Assembly (NCBI RefSeq): GCF_002161765.1
Contig: NZ_NFIN01000016.1
Coordinates: forward strand, 1 to 64,000
Direction of reading: 5' to 3'
Source: Bacteroides sp. An322
GTDB lineage: Bacteria > Bacteroidota > Bacteroidia > Bacteroidales > Bacteroidaceae
Length of the DNA stretch: 64,000 bases
Shown here: positions 7,967-17,603 of the stretch, one piece after another
Position numbering within the stretch: the first letter of the stretch is position 1
How the letters are laid out: each line of letters opens with the position of its first letter
Made by a program: the position numbers and the translations under genes
The notes under the pieces: generated by a model
The model's database searches: none
Told to the model about the DNA's origin: nothing
Seen by the model: only the letters and a program-made list of their open reading frames with translations

Positions 7967-9241
7967 ATGAAACTACTGTTATTAGGTTCAGGCGGACGCG
8001 AGCACGCATTGGCATGGAAAATCGCACAAAGTCCGAAAATAGAAAAGCTGTACATTGCTCCGGGTAATGCCGGAACACAGGAAGTGGGCGAAAACGTAGC
8101 CATCAAAGCCGATGACTTCGAAGCCATTAAGGCATTTGTACTCGAAAAAGGCATTGATATGTTGGTCGTAGGACCGGAGGACCCGTTGGTAAAAGGCGTT
8201 TACGATTTCTTCCGCAATGATGAAGTATTGAAAAACATCCCGGTCATCGGACCCTCGAAAGCCGGAGCCACCTTGGAAGGAAGCAAGGAGTTCGCCAAAG
8301 GATTCATGCAACGCCACGGCATCCCTACGGCAGGATATAAAAGCATCACGGCAGACAATTTAGAAGAAGGCTTGGCTTTCCTCGAAACCCTGCAAGCACC
8401 TTACGTATTGAAAGCCGACGGATTGTGCGCAGGTAAAGGTGTACTTATCCTTCCCACCTTGGAAGAAGCCAAGAAAGAACTGAAAGAAATGTTAGGCGGT
8501 ATGTTCGGAAACGCTTCCGCCACCGTGGTCATCGAAGAGTTCCTGAGCGGCATTGAATGCTCTGTATTCGTATTGACCGATGGAAAGAACTATAAAATCT
8601 TGCCTGAAGCCAAAGACTACAAACGCATTGGCGAAGGCGATAAAGGACTGAATACCGGCGGTATGGGTTCGGTATCGCCCGTTCCGTTTGCCGACAAAGA
8701 ATGGATGCAAAAAGTAGAAGACCGCATCATCCGTCCTACGGTAGAAGGATTGGCTGAAGAAGGATTGGACTACAAAGGCTTTATCTTCTTCGGGCTCATC
8801 AATGTGAAAGGCGACCCGATGGTCATCGAATACAACGTGCGTATGGGTGACCCTGAAACCGAAAGCGTCATGTTGCGCATCAAGAGCGATTTGGTAGACT
8901 TGTTTGAAGGCGTAGCCAACGGCAACCTGAACGAAAAGACATTGGAAATCGACCCACGCTCAGCCGTATGCGTCATGTTAGTATCCGGAGGTTATCCCGA
9001 AGCCTACGAAAAAGGATTCCCTATCAGCGGCATTGAAGAAGCAAAGGCAGGCGGAAGCATCGTGTTCCATGCCGGCACGGCAATGAAAGACGGGCAAGTG
9101 GTAACAAGCGGCGGGCGGGTGATTGCCGTCAGCTCGTATGGAACCGATAAGGAAGAAGCTTTGAAACAATCGTTCACCAATGCCGGAAAGATTCATTTCG
9201 AAAAGAAATACTTCCGTTCCGACATCGGATTTGACCTGTAA
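7967..9241 (+). CDS. purD: phosphoribosylamine--glycine ligase
   Basis: Second step of de novo purine synthesis: ATP-dependent joining of phosphoribosylamine and glycine to give GAR. The 424-residue protein matches the usual length. It shows the N-terminal [12 protein letters not shown] loop (residues 6-17), the ATP-grasp core including [11 protein letters not shown], and the metal-site region [11 protein letters not shown]. It begins a run of four closely packed genes (purD, a membrane protein, a DedA-like protein, mnmD). purN, which acts one step later, is elsewhere in the window at 26.7 kb. Confidence 0.96.
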   Translation: MKLLLLGSGGREHALAWKIAQSPKIEKLYIAPGNAGTQEVGENVAIKADDFEAIKAFVLEKGIDMLVVGPEDPLVKGVYDFFRNDEVLKNIPVIGPSKAGATLEGSKEFAKGFMQRHGIPTAGYKSITADNLEEGLAFLETLQAPYVLKADGLCAGKGVLILPTLEEAKKELKEMLGGMFGNASATVVIEEFLSGIECSVFVLTDGKNYKILPEAKDYKRIGEGDKGLNTGGMGSVSPVPFADKEWMQKVEDRIIRPTVEGLAEEGLDYKGFIFFGLINVKGDPMVIEYNVRMGDPETESVMLRIKSDLVDLFEGVANGNLNEKTLEIDPRSAVCVMLVSGGYPEAYEKGFPISGIEEAKAGGSIVFHAGTAMKDGQVVTSGGRVIAVSSYGTDKEEALKQSFTNAGKIHFEKKYFRSDIGFDL

Positions 9242-9244
9242 TCC

Positions 9245-10186
9245 ATGCTATCCGCAAGAAACAGATTCCAATATCAAATAGCCACGGGAAGAGGCACACT
9301 TCCTGTGGCTGTAATTCTTACGCTGCTTATTTGGGCAGCCACTTCGATACACGACTGGCTCAATGCCGGCTCGTTAGTGGCGTTCGGATTCGCTTCTTAC
9401 TTGCTTTTAGAGACAGAAACCAAATTCGCCTTGATACGCACGCGTACTACCCTTCCTGCGGCTTCCTTTCTTCTGCTTTATGCGGCAACGGTGTTCTTGC
9501 ACGAGGCTTCTGTGGCTTGTGTCTTGCCCGCTTTATTCATCCTGATGCTGCTGAATCTTTTCAAAAGTTACGAATCTACTCACGCACCGGGCTATTTGTT
9601 CCAAAGTTTCCTCTTCTTCGGATTGGGCAGCCTCCTTCTTCCGCCTTTAGCGTGGATTACACCTTTATTATATATACACACCATCAGCTTGCGCGCGCTC
9701 AACGCTCGTAGCTTCTTTGCCGGCATCATGGGCTTCACCCTGCCTTATTGGTTCTTATTCGCCTATTTTGTATGGACGGACAATGTGACGGGCATTTATC
9801 CTTACCTGACTCAATTGGTGCTATTTCAACCGATAGACTATAGTGTGCTTACCCTTACTCAATACGTATCGTGGGGAGTTGTGCTACTGTTCTCCATCAC
9901 TTTTGGCGTGCTCTATCTTCAAGTTGCTTATAAAGATAAAGTACAAACCCGCATCTTGCTGCGTGTGTTTATTTGGATGAGTCTTTGGCTTAACATCCTG
10001 TTGGCTTTACAGCCTCAATACGTTAAAGAATTGCTCTCACTGGCGCTTATCCCCGCTGCTATGATGAGCGCGCATTACTTTGCATTGACATTCAGCCGCA
10101 TTTCACGCATCTTGTTTCATGCTACATTGCTGATTTGGTTTTTATTTTGCCTGTTCAACTTATGGATGCATTTCTTCAACTTCTGA
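9245..10186 (+). CDS. polytopic membrane protein of unknown function
   Basis: A 313-residue protein with about eight to nine hydrophobic segments and short loops; no signal peptide cleavage site or catalytic motif is apparent. It starts 3 nt after purD stops and overlaps the next gene by 25 nt, so it belongs to the purD transcript. I do not recognise the family with certainty. It resembles uncharacterised inner-membrane proteins conserved next to purD in Bacteroidales, but the role is unknown. Confidence 0.7.
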   Translation: MLSARNRFQYQIATGRGTLPVAVILTLLIWAATSIHDWLNAGSLVAFGFASYLLLETETKFALIRTRTTLPAASFLLLYAATVFLHEASVACVLPALFILMLLNLFKSYESTHAPGYLFQSFLFFGLGSLLLPPLAWITPLLYIHTISLRALNARSFFAGIMGFTLPYWFLFAYFVWTDNVTGIYPYLTQLVLFQPIDYSVLTLTQYVSWGVVLLFSITFGVLYLQVAYKDKVQTRILLRVFIWMSLWLNILLALQPQYVKELLSLALIPAAMMSAHYFALTFSRISRILFHATLLIWFLFCLFNLWMHFFNF

Positions 10187-10623
10187 CCGATTGGGGTTAC
10201 GCCGGTATGTTCATCTCCGCCTTCTTGGCAGGAACCATCTTGCCTTTCTCGTCCGAAGCTGTATTGTTGGCTTGCGTAGGATTGGGATTAGACCCCGTAT
10301 GGTCTACTATTTCCACAACAGCCGGCAATGCGTTGGGCGGAATCACTTGCTATTGGATAGGGCATTTAGGCAAAATAGAATGGATAGAAAAATACCTAAG
10401 AGTAGACAAAAAGCAAATGGACCGTGCCGAGCGATTCATCCGAGGACGCGGCTCGTGGATGGCGTTGTTCTCGTTCCTGCCCGTCATAGGCGATGCCATC
10501 CTCATCGTATTAGGCTGGATGCGTGCCAATGTATGGATTGTAGCCCTGTCAATGACTATCGGGAAATTAGCACGTTATGCCATCCTCGTAGCGGCAACGT
10601 TAGGAGTCTTTGAATTATTTTAA
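10162..10623 (+). CDS. YqaA/DedA-family membrane protein
   Basis: A 153-residue small DedA/SNARE-associated-type membrane protein. The start at 10162 (MDAFLQLLTDWGYAGMF) is preferred because the family begins this way; a longer reading starts at 10135. The motif FLAGTILPFSSEAVL and the segment GNALGGITCYWIGHLGK are typical of YqaA. DedA proteins are implicated in lipid flipping and membrane homeostasis; the substrate here is unknown. It lies within the purD cluster and overlaps the gene before it. Confidence 0.85.
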   Translation: MDAFLQLLTDWGYAGMFISAFLAGTILPFSSEAVLLACVGLGLDPVWSTISTTAGNALGGITCYWIGHLGKIEWIEKYLRVDKKQMDRAERFIRGRGSWMALFSFLPVIGDAILIVLGWMRANVWIVALSMTIGKLARYAILVAATLGVFELF

Positions 10624-10633
10624 ATACACCAAC

Positions 10634-11290
10634 ATGAATATCGAACTAACAGCCGACGGAAGCAATACGCTCTTCGTCCCCGAACTGAACGAACACTACC
10701 ACTCCGTGAAAGGAGCCTTGACCGAATCGGAACATATCTTTATCCGAATGGGATTGGAGCATCATCCCTCTCCCTCGCCACGTGTATTGGAAATAGGTTT
10801 CGGCACAGGGCTGAATGCTTTCCTTACCTTGCTCTATGCCGATAAGGCACAACGCCTCGTGCGTTATACCACCCTCGAACGCTATCCCGTTCCATCCGAA
10901 CTAATAGAACAGCTCGATTATCCCGAACGGATTTGCCCCGAACGTGCCGCTGATTTCTATGCCTTGCATCGTGCCGCATGGGAAGAAGATGTTCAGATAA
11001 CACCTTATTTTACGTTGCACAAAATACAAACCGATTTCACCACTTACGGTTTCCCCGATAAGTACGATGTCATCTATTTCGATGCCTTTGCGCCAGAAAA
11101 GCAGCCGGAGATGTGGACGCAAGCCCTCTTTGCCCGTCTTTTCGAATGCCTTAACCCTGGAGGCATTCTCACCACCTATTGTGCTAAAGGGGTAGTACGC
11201 CGCACTCTTCAAGTTGTGGGATTCACTGTAGAACGTCTACCTGGACCACCCGAAGGCAAGCGCGAAATACTACGGGCAAGCAAACCTTGA
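10634..11290 (+). CDS. mnmD: tRNA 5-methylaminomethyl-2-thiouridine methyltransferase MnmD
   Basis: Stand-alone methyltransferase homologous to the N-terminal domain of E. coli MnmC, completing mnm5s2U at the tRNA wobble position 34. The 218-residue protein has the SAM motif EIGFGTGLNAFLTLL and the DAFAPEKQPEMWT motif of the DUF752 family. ATG 10634 is chosen over an upstream TTG (10610) inside the preceding gene. The FAD oxidase domain of MnmC is absent, the usual state outside gammaproteobacteria. It is the last gene of the purD cluster. Confidence 0.88.
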   Translation: MNIELTADGSNTLFVPELNEHYHSVKGALTESEHIFIRMGLEHHPSPSPRVLEIGFGTGLNAFLTLLYADKAQRLVRYTTLERYPVPSELIEQLDYPERICPERAADFYALHRAAWEEDVQITPYFTLHKIQTDFTTYGFPDKYDVIYFDAFAPEKQPEMWTQALFARLFECLNPGGILTTYCAKGVVRRTLQVVGFTVERLPGPPEGKREILRASKP

Positions 11291-11307
11291 ACTTTGTTTT
11301 TCATGGC

Positions 11308-11343
11308 TTTGTTCGCATATATGGGCAAGAATAGTTATTTTTG
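11308..11343 (+). promoter_or_regulatory. promoter of the zinc-type ABC genes
   Basis: -7 TATTTTTG at 11336-11343 is a perfect match. A TTTG at 11308-11311 lies 24 nt upstream, slightly long for a -33 box. No Zur-like operator was recognised. Confidence 0.5.
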
Positions 11344-11366
11344 CATTCGAAACAATTAAGGAACAC

Positions 11367-12233
11367 ATGAAAATATATTTATACTTTTTACTTACTTTAT
11401 TGCTTGCAGCATGTGGAAGCAAACAGCAAACCGAAGGAGAAAAACCGGTCATAACCGTCAGTATCGAACCCTTACGATATTTCACTGAAGCCATTGCAGG
11501 CGACCGATTTCGTGTAATCAGCCTCGTGCCCGAAGGAAGCAGTCCTGAAACGTATGACCCTACTCCACAACAACTGGTCGGCTTGAATCAAAGCTGCGCT
11601 TTCCTACGTGCGGGATATATTGGCTATGAATTAATTTGGGCTGACAAATTGCATGAAAATGCCCCCAATGTACCATTCTTTAATCTTTCGGAAGGTGTTA
11701 ATTTAATACATGAGTCTGAAAAAGAAGGACATAAACATGCCGGAGGTATCGAACCGCATACATGGAATTCTGTGCGTAATGCCTACACAATTGCCGCCAA
11801 CATCTGCCAAGCATTGTGCCAAATCGACCCTGAGCATAAAGAAGAATATATGACACGGTTTACTCAGTTTGGCACAGCACTCAAACAAACAGACGAAAAG
11901 ATTCTCACTTATTTAAATGGAGGAGAAACAATCTTCTTAATTTATCATCCAGCCCTTTCTTATTTTGCGCGAGACTACGGACTAACTCAAATCAGCATTG
12001 AAAAAGGAGGGAAAGAACCTTCCCCTGCCCAACTGGAGGCGTTGATTAACCAATGCCACGAACAACATGTGCGAGTTATTTTCATACAAAAAGAATTTGA
12101 TACACGCAATGCTGAAATGATAGCTCAAGAATTGAATATTCCCATTGTAACCGTCAACCCGCTTAGTTACCGATGGGAGGAAGAAATGTTGCATATAGCT
12201 CGTGCGTTATCTAAACCCTCCAAACAGCCTTAA
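11367..12233 (+). CDS. zinc/manganese-type ABC transporter substrate-binding lipoprotein
   Basis: A 288-residue ZnuA/TroA-family (cluster A-I) metal-binding protein. The lipobox LLAAC puts the lipidated Cys at residue 16. A His-rich loop (HESEKEGHKHAGG, about residues 112-124) followed by EPHTW is typical of zinc-binding members, and further family features include YHPALSYFARDYGL and a C-terminal EFDTRNAE region. It should deliver Zn(II) or Mn(II) to a permease, but only an ATPase gene follows; no permease is encoded nearby. Confidence 0.88.
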   Translation: MKIYLYFLLTLLLAACGSKQQTEGEKPVITVSIEPLRYFTEAIAGDRFRVISLVPEGSSPETYDPTPQQLVGLNQSCAFLRAGYIGYELIWADKLHENAPNVPFFNLSEGVNLIHESEKEGHKHAGGIEPHTWNSVRNAYTIAANICQALCQIDPEHKEEYMTRFTQFGTALKQTDEKILTYLNGGETIFLIYHPALSYFARDYGLTQISIEKGGKEPSPAQLEALINQCHEQHVRVIFIQKEFDTRNAEMIAQELNIPIVTVNPLSYRWEEEMLHIARALSKPSKQP

Positions 12234-12238
12234 CCTTT

Positions 12239-12937
12239 ATGCAATCACTTATCCGACTGAAACATATATCGGCAGGTTACGATCACAAAACGGTATTGGA
12301 AGACATTAACCTTACTGTGCTGGAGCATGACTTCTTGGGTATTATCGGTCCCAACGGAGGAGGGAAAACTACGCTTGTTAAACTTATTTTAGGTTTGCTT
12401 AGCCCCGTATCCGGTACCATTCATTTTTATCAGGAAGGCAAAGAAGTATCTGAAATCAGTATGGGGTATTTGCCTCAATATACGACGATAGATAAAAAAT
12501 TTCCTATTTCGGTATACGATGTGGTACTTTCAGGACTAAACAAGCAAAAATCATTATTCAAACCTTTTACAAAAGAGCATCATGAGAGAACCCGTGCTGT
12601 CATTGCCCGTATGGGATTGGAAGGTTTGGAACAACGTCCCATAGGGCAACTGAGTGGAGGACAATTGCAACGTGCTTTATTAGGGCGTGCCTTGGTGTCC
12701 CAACCGCAAGTCTTGATTCTTGACGAGCCAAATACTTATATCGATAAACGTTTCGAGAAACACTTGTATGAACTATTAAAAGAAATCAATCAAGAACATG
12801 CCATTATTTTGGTAAGTCATGACATAAATACCGTACTTCATAATGCAAAGACGGTTGCTTGTGTCAATCATATACTTGACTATCGTTCGCATACAGAAGT
12901 GACTGAAGAATGGATAGAAGCGTTTTTCAATCGCTGA
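12239..12937 (+). CDS. metal ABC transporter ATP-binding protein (ZnuC-like)
   Basis: A 232-residue ABC ATPase with Walker A GPNGGGKT (37-44), signature LSGGQLQRALLGRAL, Walker B VLILDEP and switch His in LVSHDIN. It is closest to the zinc/manganese uptake ATPases. It starts 5 nt after the binding-protein gene, so they form an operon. The usual third partner, an eight- to nine-helix ZnuB-type permease, is missing; a tRNA gene comes next. Confidence 0.9.
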   Translation: MQSLIRLKHISAGYDHKTVLEDINLTVLEHDFLGIIGPNGGGKTTLVKLILGLLSPVSGTIHFYQEGKEVSEISMGYLPQYTTIDKKFPISVYDVVLSGLNKQKSLFKPFTKEHHERTRAVIARMGLEGLEQRPIGQLSGGQLQRALLGRALVSQPQVLILDEPNTYIDKRFEKHLYELLKEINQEHAIILVSHDINTVLHNAKTVACVNHILDYRSHTEVTEEWIEAFFNR

Positions 12938-12974
12938 ATTCGGCTGAAAAAGAAAGAAAAACTGGAAGAAGCCA

Positions 12975-13004
12975 TTGGAAATATAAAAATTAGCCTTATC
13001 TTTG
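12975..13004 (+). promoter_or_regulatory. promoter of tRNA-Ala
   Basis: -7 TATCTTTG (12997-13004) with a partial -33 TTGG (12975-12978) 18 nt upstream. The mature tRNA begins 11 nt after the -7 box. Confidence 0.6.
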
Positions 13005-13014
13005 TTCGCGAAAA

Positions 13015-13088
13015 GGGGCATTAGCTCATCTGGCTAGAGCGCGACACTGGCAGTGTCGAGGTGACGAGTTCGAGTCTCGTATGCTCCA
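13015..13088 (+). tRNA. tRNA-Ala (GGC anticodon)
   Basis: A 74-nt cloverleaf. The acceptor strands GGGGCAT and ATGCTCC pair fully with the alanine identity pair G3-U70. The anticodon stem CGACA/TGTCG holds loop CTGGCAG, giving anticodon GGC (Ala, codons GCC and GCU). The T arm contains GTTCGAG. CCA is not fully encoded. Confidence 0.93.
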
Positions 13089-13181
13089 CAAAATCAGATA
13101 AATCCCCTCCTGCTACATTCAATCTATTGATAAAAAAACGAAAAACTATCGAATACATACCTGTGCTGTATTGAAAATCAT

Positions 13182-13189
13182 TATCTTTG
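13182..13189 (+). promoter_or_regulatory. -7 box upstream of the DUF2723 gene
   Basis: TATCTTTG is a perfect -7 match 47 nt before the start codon. No clear -33 box is visible. Confidence 0.45.
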
Positions 13190-13236
13190 CGCCAATTATG
13201 CAAAGTTTGCAGGAAAATTAAAACAAATCATCCATA

Positions 13237-16200
13237 ATGAAACAGTACAACAAGATTAACAACTTGGTGGGGTGGCTTACCTTTCTAGTTGCAGCAATTA
13301 CTTATTGCATGACTATTGAGCCTACCGCCAGCTTTTGGGACTGTCCCGAATTTATCACTACCGGATATAAACTGGAAGTAGGTCATCCGCCCGGCGCACC
13401 GTTCTTTATGCTTACCGCTAATTTGTTCAGCCAATTCACGAGCGACCCTTCGCAAGTGGCTCGAATGGTGAATATCATGAGTGCTTTGATGAGTGCGGCA
13501 TGTATCCTTTTCTTATTTTGGAGTATTACGCATCTTGCTAAGAAGCTGATTTGTCCCGATGAAAAGGAGATGACTACCGGAAAACTTATCTCCATTATGG
13601 GTTCAGGATTGGTGGGCGCATTGGCTTATACGTGGAGCGACACGTTCTGGTTCAGTGCCGTAGAGGGTGAGGTATATGCTTACTCCAGCCTCTTCACCGC
13701 CGTGGTATTCTGGTTGATATTGAAATGGGAAAACCGTGCTACAGAGCCGCATAGCGACCGTTGGTTGATTTTGATTGCGTATCTGACGGGTTTGTCTATC
13801 GGTGTACATTTGTTGAATTTGCTTTGTATTCCGGCTATTGTGCTGGTATATTATTATAAGAAGAACCCTCATGCCAACCTCAAAGGCAGTTTAATAGCTC
13901 TTTGCGGGTCAATGGTGTTGGTCGCAGCTGTACTTTATGGCATTGTGCCGGGCATTGTGAAGATAGGCGGGTGGTTCGAACTCCTGTTTGTCAACGGTTT
14001 CGGATTCTCGTTCAATACCGGACTCATTGTTTACATCATTCTGTTAGCTGCGAGCCTTGTATGGGGCGTTTATGAAAGCTATACCGTTCGGAGCCGCAAA
14101 TGGATGAATATTTCTTTCCTTGCTACCGTAGGTCTGTTGGGTATTCCTTTCTATGGCCATGGAACGAGCAGTGTGATTATCGGTATCATCGTATTGGCAA
14201 TATTGGCATTCTATCTGTTTGCGAATCTTCCTGAGAAGTATCGGGTTAGTGCGCGTACGCTGAATACTTCATTGCTCTGCCTGATGATGATGGTGGTGGG
14301 CTATTCTTCGTATGCCGTTATCGTTATCCGTTCTTCGGCTAATACGCCGATGGATCAGAACTCGCCCGAAGACATCTTTACATTGGGTGAATATTTGGGA
14401 CGTGAGCAATACGGAACGCGTCCGCTTTTCTACGGGCAGACATACGCTTCGAAAGTTGCTTTGGAAGAAGTGGACGGAGGATGCGTTTATGCCATGACCG
14501 AAGGTGCGCCGGTTTATCAACGTAAAGAGAAGGAGAATCCGGATGAAAAGGACAGCTATGAAATTGTGCGTTATAAAAATGAATACAAGTATGCGCAGAA
14601 TATGATTTTCCCGCGTATGTATAGCGATGCCCATGCTGCGGCTTACGAAGCTTGGCTGGGAGGGGTAGAAGGGCGTCAAGTCCCCTACGACCAATGCGGG
14701 GAAATGTTGATGGTAAAGATACCGACCCAATGGGATAACATCAAGTTCTTCTTCATTTACCAGTTGAATTACATGTATTGGCGTTACTTCATGTGGAACT
14801 TTGCCGGACGCCAGAACGACATCCAAGGTCAGGGCGAGATAGAGCATGGCAATTGGATTACCGGTATCTCGTTCATTGACAAGATGTTGGTAGGCGACCA
14901 GACTTTGTTGCCCAGTGATTTGAAGAATAACAAGGGGCATAATGTGTTCTATTGCTTGCCTTTGATATTGGGATTGATTGGTTTGTTTTGGCAAGCCTAT
15001 CGGGGTGAACGGGGCATCCAGCAATTTTGGATTGTGTTCTTCCTCTTCTTTATGACCGGACTTGCTATCGTGCTTTACCTGAATCAGACCCCTCAACAAC
15101 CGCGTGAGCGAGATTATGCGTATGCGGGTTCGTTCTATGCTTTTGCCATTTGGATTGGCTTGGGAGTAGCCGCTATAGCCGAATGGTTAAAGAAAAAGCT
15201 GGGCGAGAAACCTTCTGCAATTCTTGCCAGTGTTGTATGCTTGCTTGTGCCTTTGCAAATGGTAAGCCAGACATGGGATGACCATGACCGGAGCGGACGT
15301 TATACGTGCCGTGATTTCGGACAAAACTACCTAAACTCGGTACAGGCAGAAGGTAACCCGATTATCTTTACCAATGGAGATAACGATACTTTCCCCTTGT
15401 GGTACAATCAGGAAACCGAAGGCTTCCGTACCGATGTACGTGTATGTAACCTGAGCTATTTGCAGACCGATTGGTACATCGACCAAATGCGCCGTCCGGC
15501 ATACGATTCGCCTTCCGTACCTATCAATTGGGAACGTATTGACTATGTACAAGGGCACAATGAAGCGGTTTATGTGCGTCCAGAAGCAATGGAAACTATC
15601 AACAACTATTATAACCAATATCCCGAAGAAGCAAAGAAAGAGTTCGGTGATAACCCTTACGAACTGAAGAATATCCTGAAGTATTGGGTACGTTCTCCGA
15701 AAGAAGGCTTGCAGATGATTCCGACGGATAGCATTGTGATTAAGTTGGATAAGAAAGCTATCAAGCGTTCGGGCATGTTGGCACCCGATTCGATACCCGA
15801 TTATATGCATCTTTCGTTGAAAGGCAAACGGGTGTTGTATAAGAGTGAACTGATGATGCTGGAAATGCTTGCCAATACCAATTGGGAACGTCCGATGTAT
15901 ATGGCTATCACCGTAGGTTCAGACAATCACCTGAACTTGACTAACAATTTTTTGCAAGAAGGCTTGGCATACCGCATCACGCCGTTTGATAACGTGAAAT
16001 TAGGACGTCGCCTTGATTCGGAAAAGATGTATGATAACCTGATGCATAAGTTCAAATTCGGAGGTATAAACAATCCGGACATTTATTTGGATGAGACTGT
16101 GCTTCGGATGTGCGATACTCATCGCCGTATGTTTGTACAATTGGCTACCCAATTGATTAGTGAGGGTAAGAACGACAAGGCATTGGAAGTGCTTGATTAT

Positions 16201-16569
16201 TGTGAAAAGGAAATTCCGAGTACAACGGTGCGGCACGATTATATCTATAGCAGTTCGAAAGAAATGGCAGATGATTATGCGAAGTTAGGCGAGACCAAGA
16301 AAGCGGAAAACATCCTTTGCCAGTTAGCTCAAAACTCAGTGGAATATGCCGCATGGTATATGAGCCTTGACGAAATGCGTTTGGCAAGTTCATACGAAGA
16401 GTGCATGCGTCATTTCTATATTTTAGACGATGTTTGCAAAGCACTCGAAGGGCTGAAAGACGAAAGCGGCAAGCCGCTCGAATCGGCAACCAGCTATCGT
16501 CATCAGTTTGATCAATTATATAGTATGCTGGAAAGTCGTGTAGGAAGTGCAAATCCTTCCCGCGAATAG
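13237..16569 (+). CDS. DUF2723 membrane glycosyltransferase (GT117-like)
   Basis: A 1110-residue protein. The N-terminal half has roughly ten to twelve membrane segments, with the family motifs ASFWDCPEFI and HPPGAPFF near residues 31-56, placed in the loop where related O-mannosyltransferases (PMT/TMEM260 group) carry catalytic acids. A second membrane block occupies about residues 560-690. The C-terminal 400 residues are soluble and helical, with TPR-like spacing. The family is thought to transfer sugars from lipid carriers to exported proteins; the donor and acceptor here are unknown. It is preceded by tRNA-Ala and its own promoter. Confidence 0.85.
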   Translation: MKQYNKINNLVGWLTFLVAAITYCMTIEPTASFWDCPEFITTGYKLEVGHPPGAPFFMLTANLFSQFTSDPSQVARMVNIMSALMSAACILFLFWSITHLAKKLICPDEKEMTTGKLISIMGSGLVGALAYTWSDTFWFSAVEGEVYAYSSLFTAVVFWLILKWENRATEPHSDRWLILIAYLTGLSIGVHLLNLLCIPAIVLVYYYKKNPHANLKGSLIALCGSMVLVAAVLYGIVPGIVKIGGWFELLFVNGFGFSFNTGLIVYIILLAASLVWGVYESYTVRSRKWMNISFLATVGLLGIPFYGHGTSSVIIGIIVLAILAFYLFANLPEKYRVSARTLNTSLLCLMMMVVGYSSYAVIVIRSSANTPMDQNSPEDIFTLGEYLGREQYGTRPLFYGQTYASKVALEEVDGGCVYAMTEGAPVYQRKEKENPDEKDSYEIVRYKNEYKYAQNMIFPRMYSDAHAAAYEAWLGGVEGRQVPYDQCGEMLMVKIPTQWDNIKFFFIYQLNYMYWRYFMWNFAGRQNDIQGQGEIEHGNWITGISFIDKMLVGDQTLLPSDLKNNKGHNVFYCLPLILGLIGLFWQAYRGERGIQQFWIVFFLFFMTGLAIVLYLNQTPQQPRERDYAYAGSFYAFAIWIGLGVAAIAEWLKKKLGEKPSAILASVVCLLVPLQMVSQTWDDHDRSGRYTCRDFGQNYLNSVQAEGNPIIFTNGDNDTFPLWYNQETEGFRTDVRVCNLSYLQTDWYIDQMRRPAYDSPSVPINWERIDYVQGHNEAVYVRPEAMETINNYYNQYPEEAKKEFGDNPYELKNILKYWVRSPKEGLQMIPTDSIVIKLDKKAIKRSGMLAPDSIPDYMHLSLKGKRVLYKSELMMLEMLANTNWERPMYMAITVGSDNHLNLTNNFLQEGLAYRITPFDNVKLGRRLDSEKMYDNLMHKFKFGGINNPDIYLDETVLRMCDTHRRMFVQLATQLISEGKNDKALEVLDYCEKEIPSTTVRHDYIYSSSKEMADDYAKLGETKKAENILCQLAQNSVEYAAWYMSLDEMRLASSYEECMRHFYILDDVCKALEGLKDESGKPLESATSYRHQFDQLYSMLESRVGSANPSRE

Positions 16570-16572
16570 GAG

Positions 16573-16676
16573 TATAGTTAATAGTGAATAATGAATAATT
16601 AATAACGGCTTGCGATAATAGCTGTTACGAACGAATCATTGTTCACTATTAACTATTCATCATTAATTATTAACTA
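16573..16676. repeat. AT-rich inverted repeat between genes
   Basis: The left arm AGTTAATAGTGAATAATGA and the complementary right arm near 16636-16655 flank a short GC-richer centre, with further TTAATTATTAA matches outside. It fills the gap between the DUF2723 gene and the deacetylase gene. It resembles short intergenic repeats of Bacteroidetes rather than a terminator, as no T-run follows the stem. Confidence 0.55.
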
Positions 16677-16684
16677 CTTCAGAA

Positions 16685-17296
16685 ATGTTTATCGAACAAC
16701 CCCCATTATTGCTTCGTTGGATTTATCCCCGTGCTATGTGGCGTATGGATAAGAATGAAAAATCGGTCTATCTGACTTTCGATGACGGACCTATTCCTGA
16801 CATTACGCCTTGGGTACTCGATTTATTAGACAAATACGGCATTAAGGCTACATTCTTTATGGTAGGTGATAATGTACGTAAGCATCCCGAAGAATTCCGC
16901 ATGGTGGTAGAGCGCGGACATCGCATTGGCAACCATACGTTCAATCATATCCGTGGTTTCGAATACTTGAGTCAGAATTATCTGGCAAATACCGACAAGG
17001 CAAACGAATACCTGCACACCGACCTTTTTCGTCCGCCTCACGGGCACATGCGTTGGGCGCAATATCATGTGTTGAAAAAGAAATACCGCATCGTGATGTG
17101 GGATCTCGTTACCCGTGATTACAGCAAACATCTTACTGGTCCGCAAGTGTTTGCCAAAGTCAAGAAATATGTGCGAAATGGCTCTATCATTACCTTTCAT
17201 GATTCAATTAAGTCCGAACCTCGTCTGAAGTATGCCTTGCCTCGTGCTATCGAATGGTTGTTGGCACAAGGATATACTTTTAAAGTATTCGAATAA
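16685..17296 (+). CDS. polysaccharide deacetylase family protein (NodB domain)
   Basis: A 203-residue carbohydrate esterase family 4-type protein. It has the metal and catalytic motif TFDDGP (31-36), the zinc ligands His84 and His88 in GNHTFNH, FRPPHGHMR (about 115-123) and the C-terminal FHDS motif. Members remove N-acetyl groups from peptidoglycan GlcNAc or related glycans. No cleavable signal peptide is obvious, so the location is uncertain. Confidence 0.88.
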   Translation: MFIEQPPLLLRWIYPRAMWRMDKNEKSVYLTFDDGPIPDITPWVLDLLDKYGIKATFFMVGDNVRKHPEEFRMVVERGHRIGNHTFNHIRGFEYLSQNYLANTDKANEYLHTDLFRPPHGHMRWAQYHVLKKKYRIVMWDLVTRDYSKHLTGPQVFAKVKKYVRNGSIITFHDSIKSEPRLKYALPRAIEWLLAQGYTFKVFE

Positions 17297-17365
17297 TATC
17301 CGTATACTAGAAAAATAAATACGATAACTTCCTCTTACGAATCTATTTCCATTGGATTTTTTATC

Positions 17366-17465
17366 TCAGTCCTCCTCTAATCCTTATAGGGTAGGACTGC
17401 AGTCCTACCTGCTTAAAACTGCAGTACTGACAAGCGAAAAACTGCAGTCCTACCCTGGTAGGACT
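17366..17465. repeat. dispersed TCCTAC palindromic repeat, copy 2
   Basis: Same family as 2284-2386, sharing the central stretch of GTAGGACTGCAGTCCTACCTG type with few differences. It sits between two convergent genes (deacetylase and dehydrogenase). Confidence 0.7.
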
Positions 17466-17533
17466 ATAAAAATACCCAACTGCTTTACTTGAGACATGCA
17501 ATTGGATTGAAATTCTAAGCCAGATTATAAAAG

Positions 17534-17575
17534 CAAAAAAACGGGAGACCTTTCCGATACAAGAAAAGACCTCCC
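17534..17575 (-). terminator. intrinsic terminator of the SDR gene
   Basis: Minus-strand 13-bp stem between 17563-17575 and 17543-17555 (GGGAGGTCTTTTC with GGAAAGGTCTCCC, including G-U pairs) followed by a run of seven T. Confidence 0.8.
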
Positions 17576-17603
17576 ACGTTGTCATGAATGAAACGACTTG
17601 ATT

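Noticed and set aside
13021-13203. Minus-strand frame over the tRNA gene
   Set aside because: It is the antisense of a perfect tRNA-Ala cloverleaf and its promoter region.
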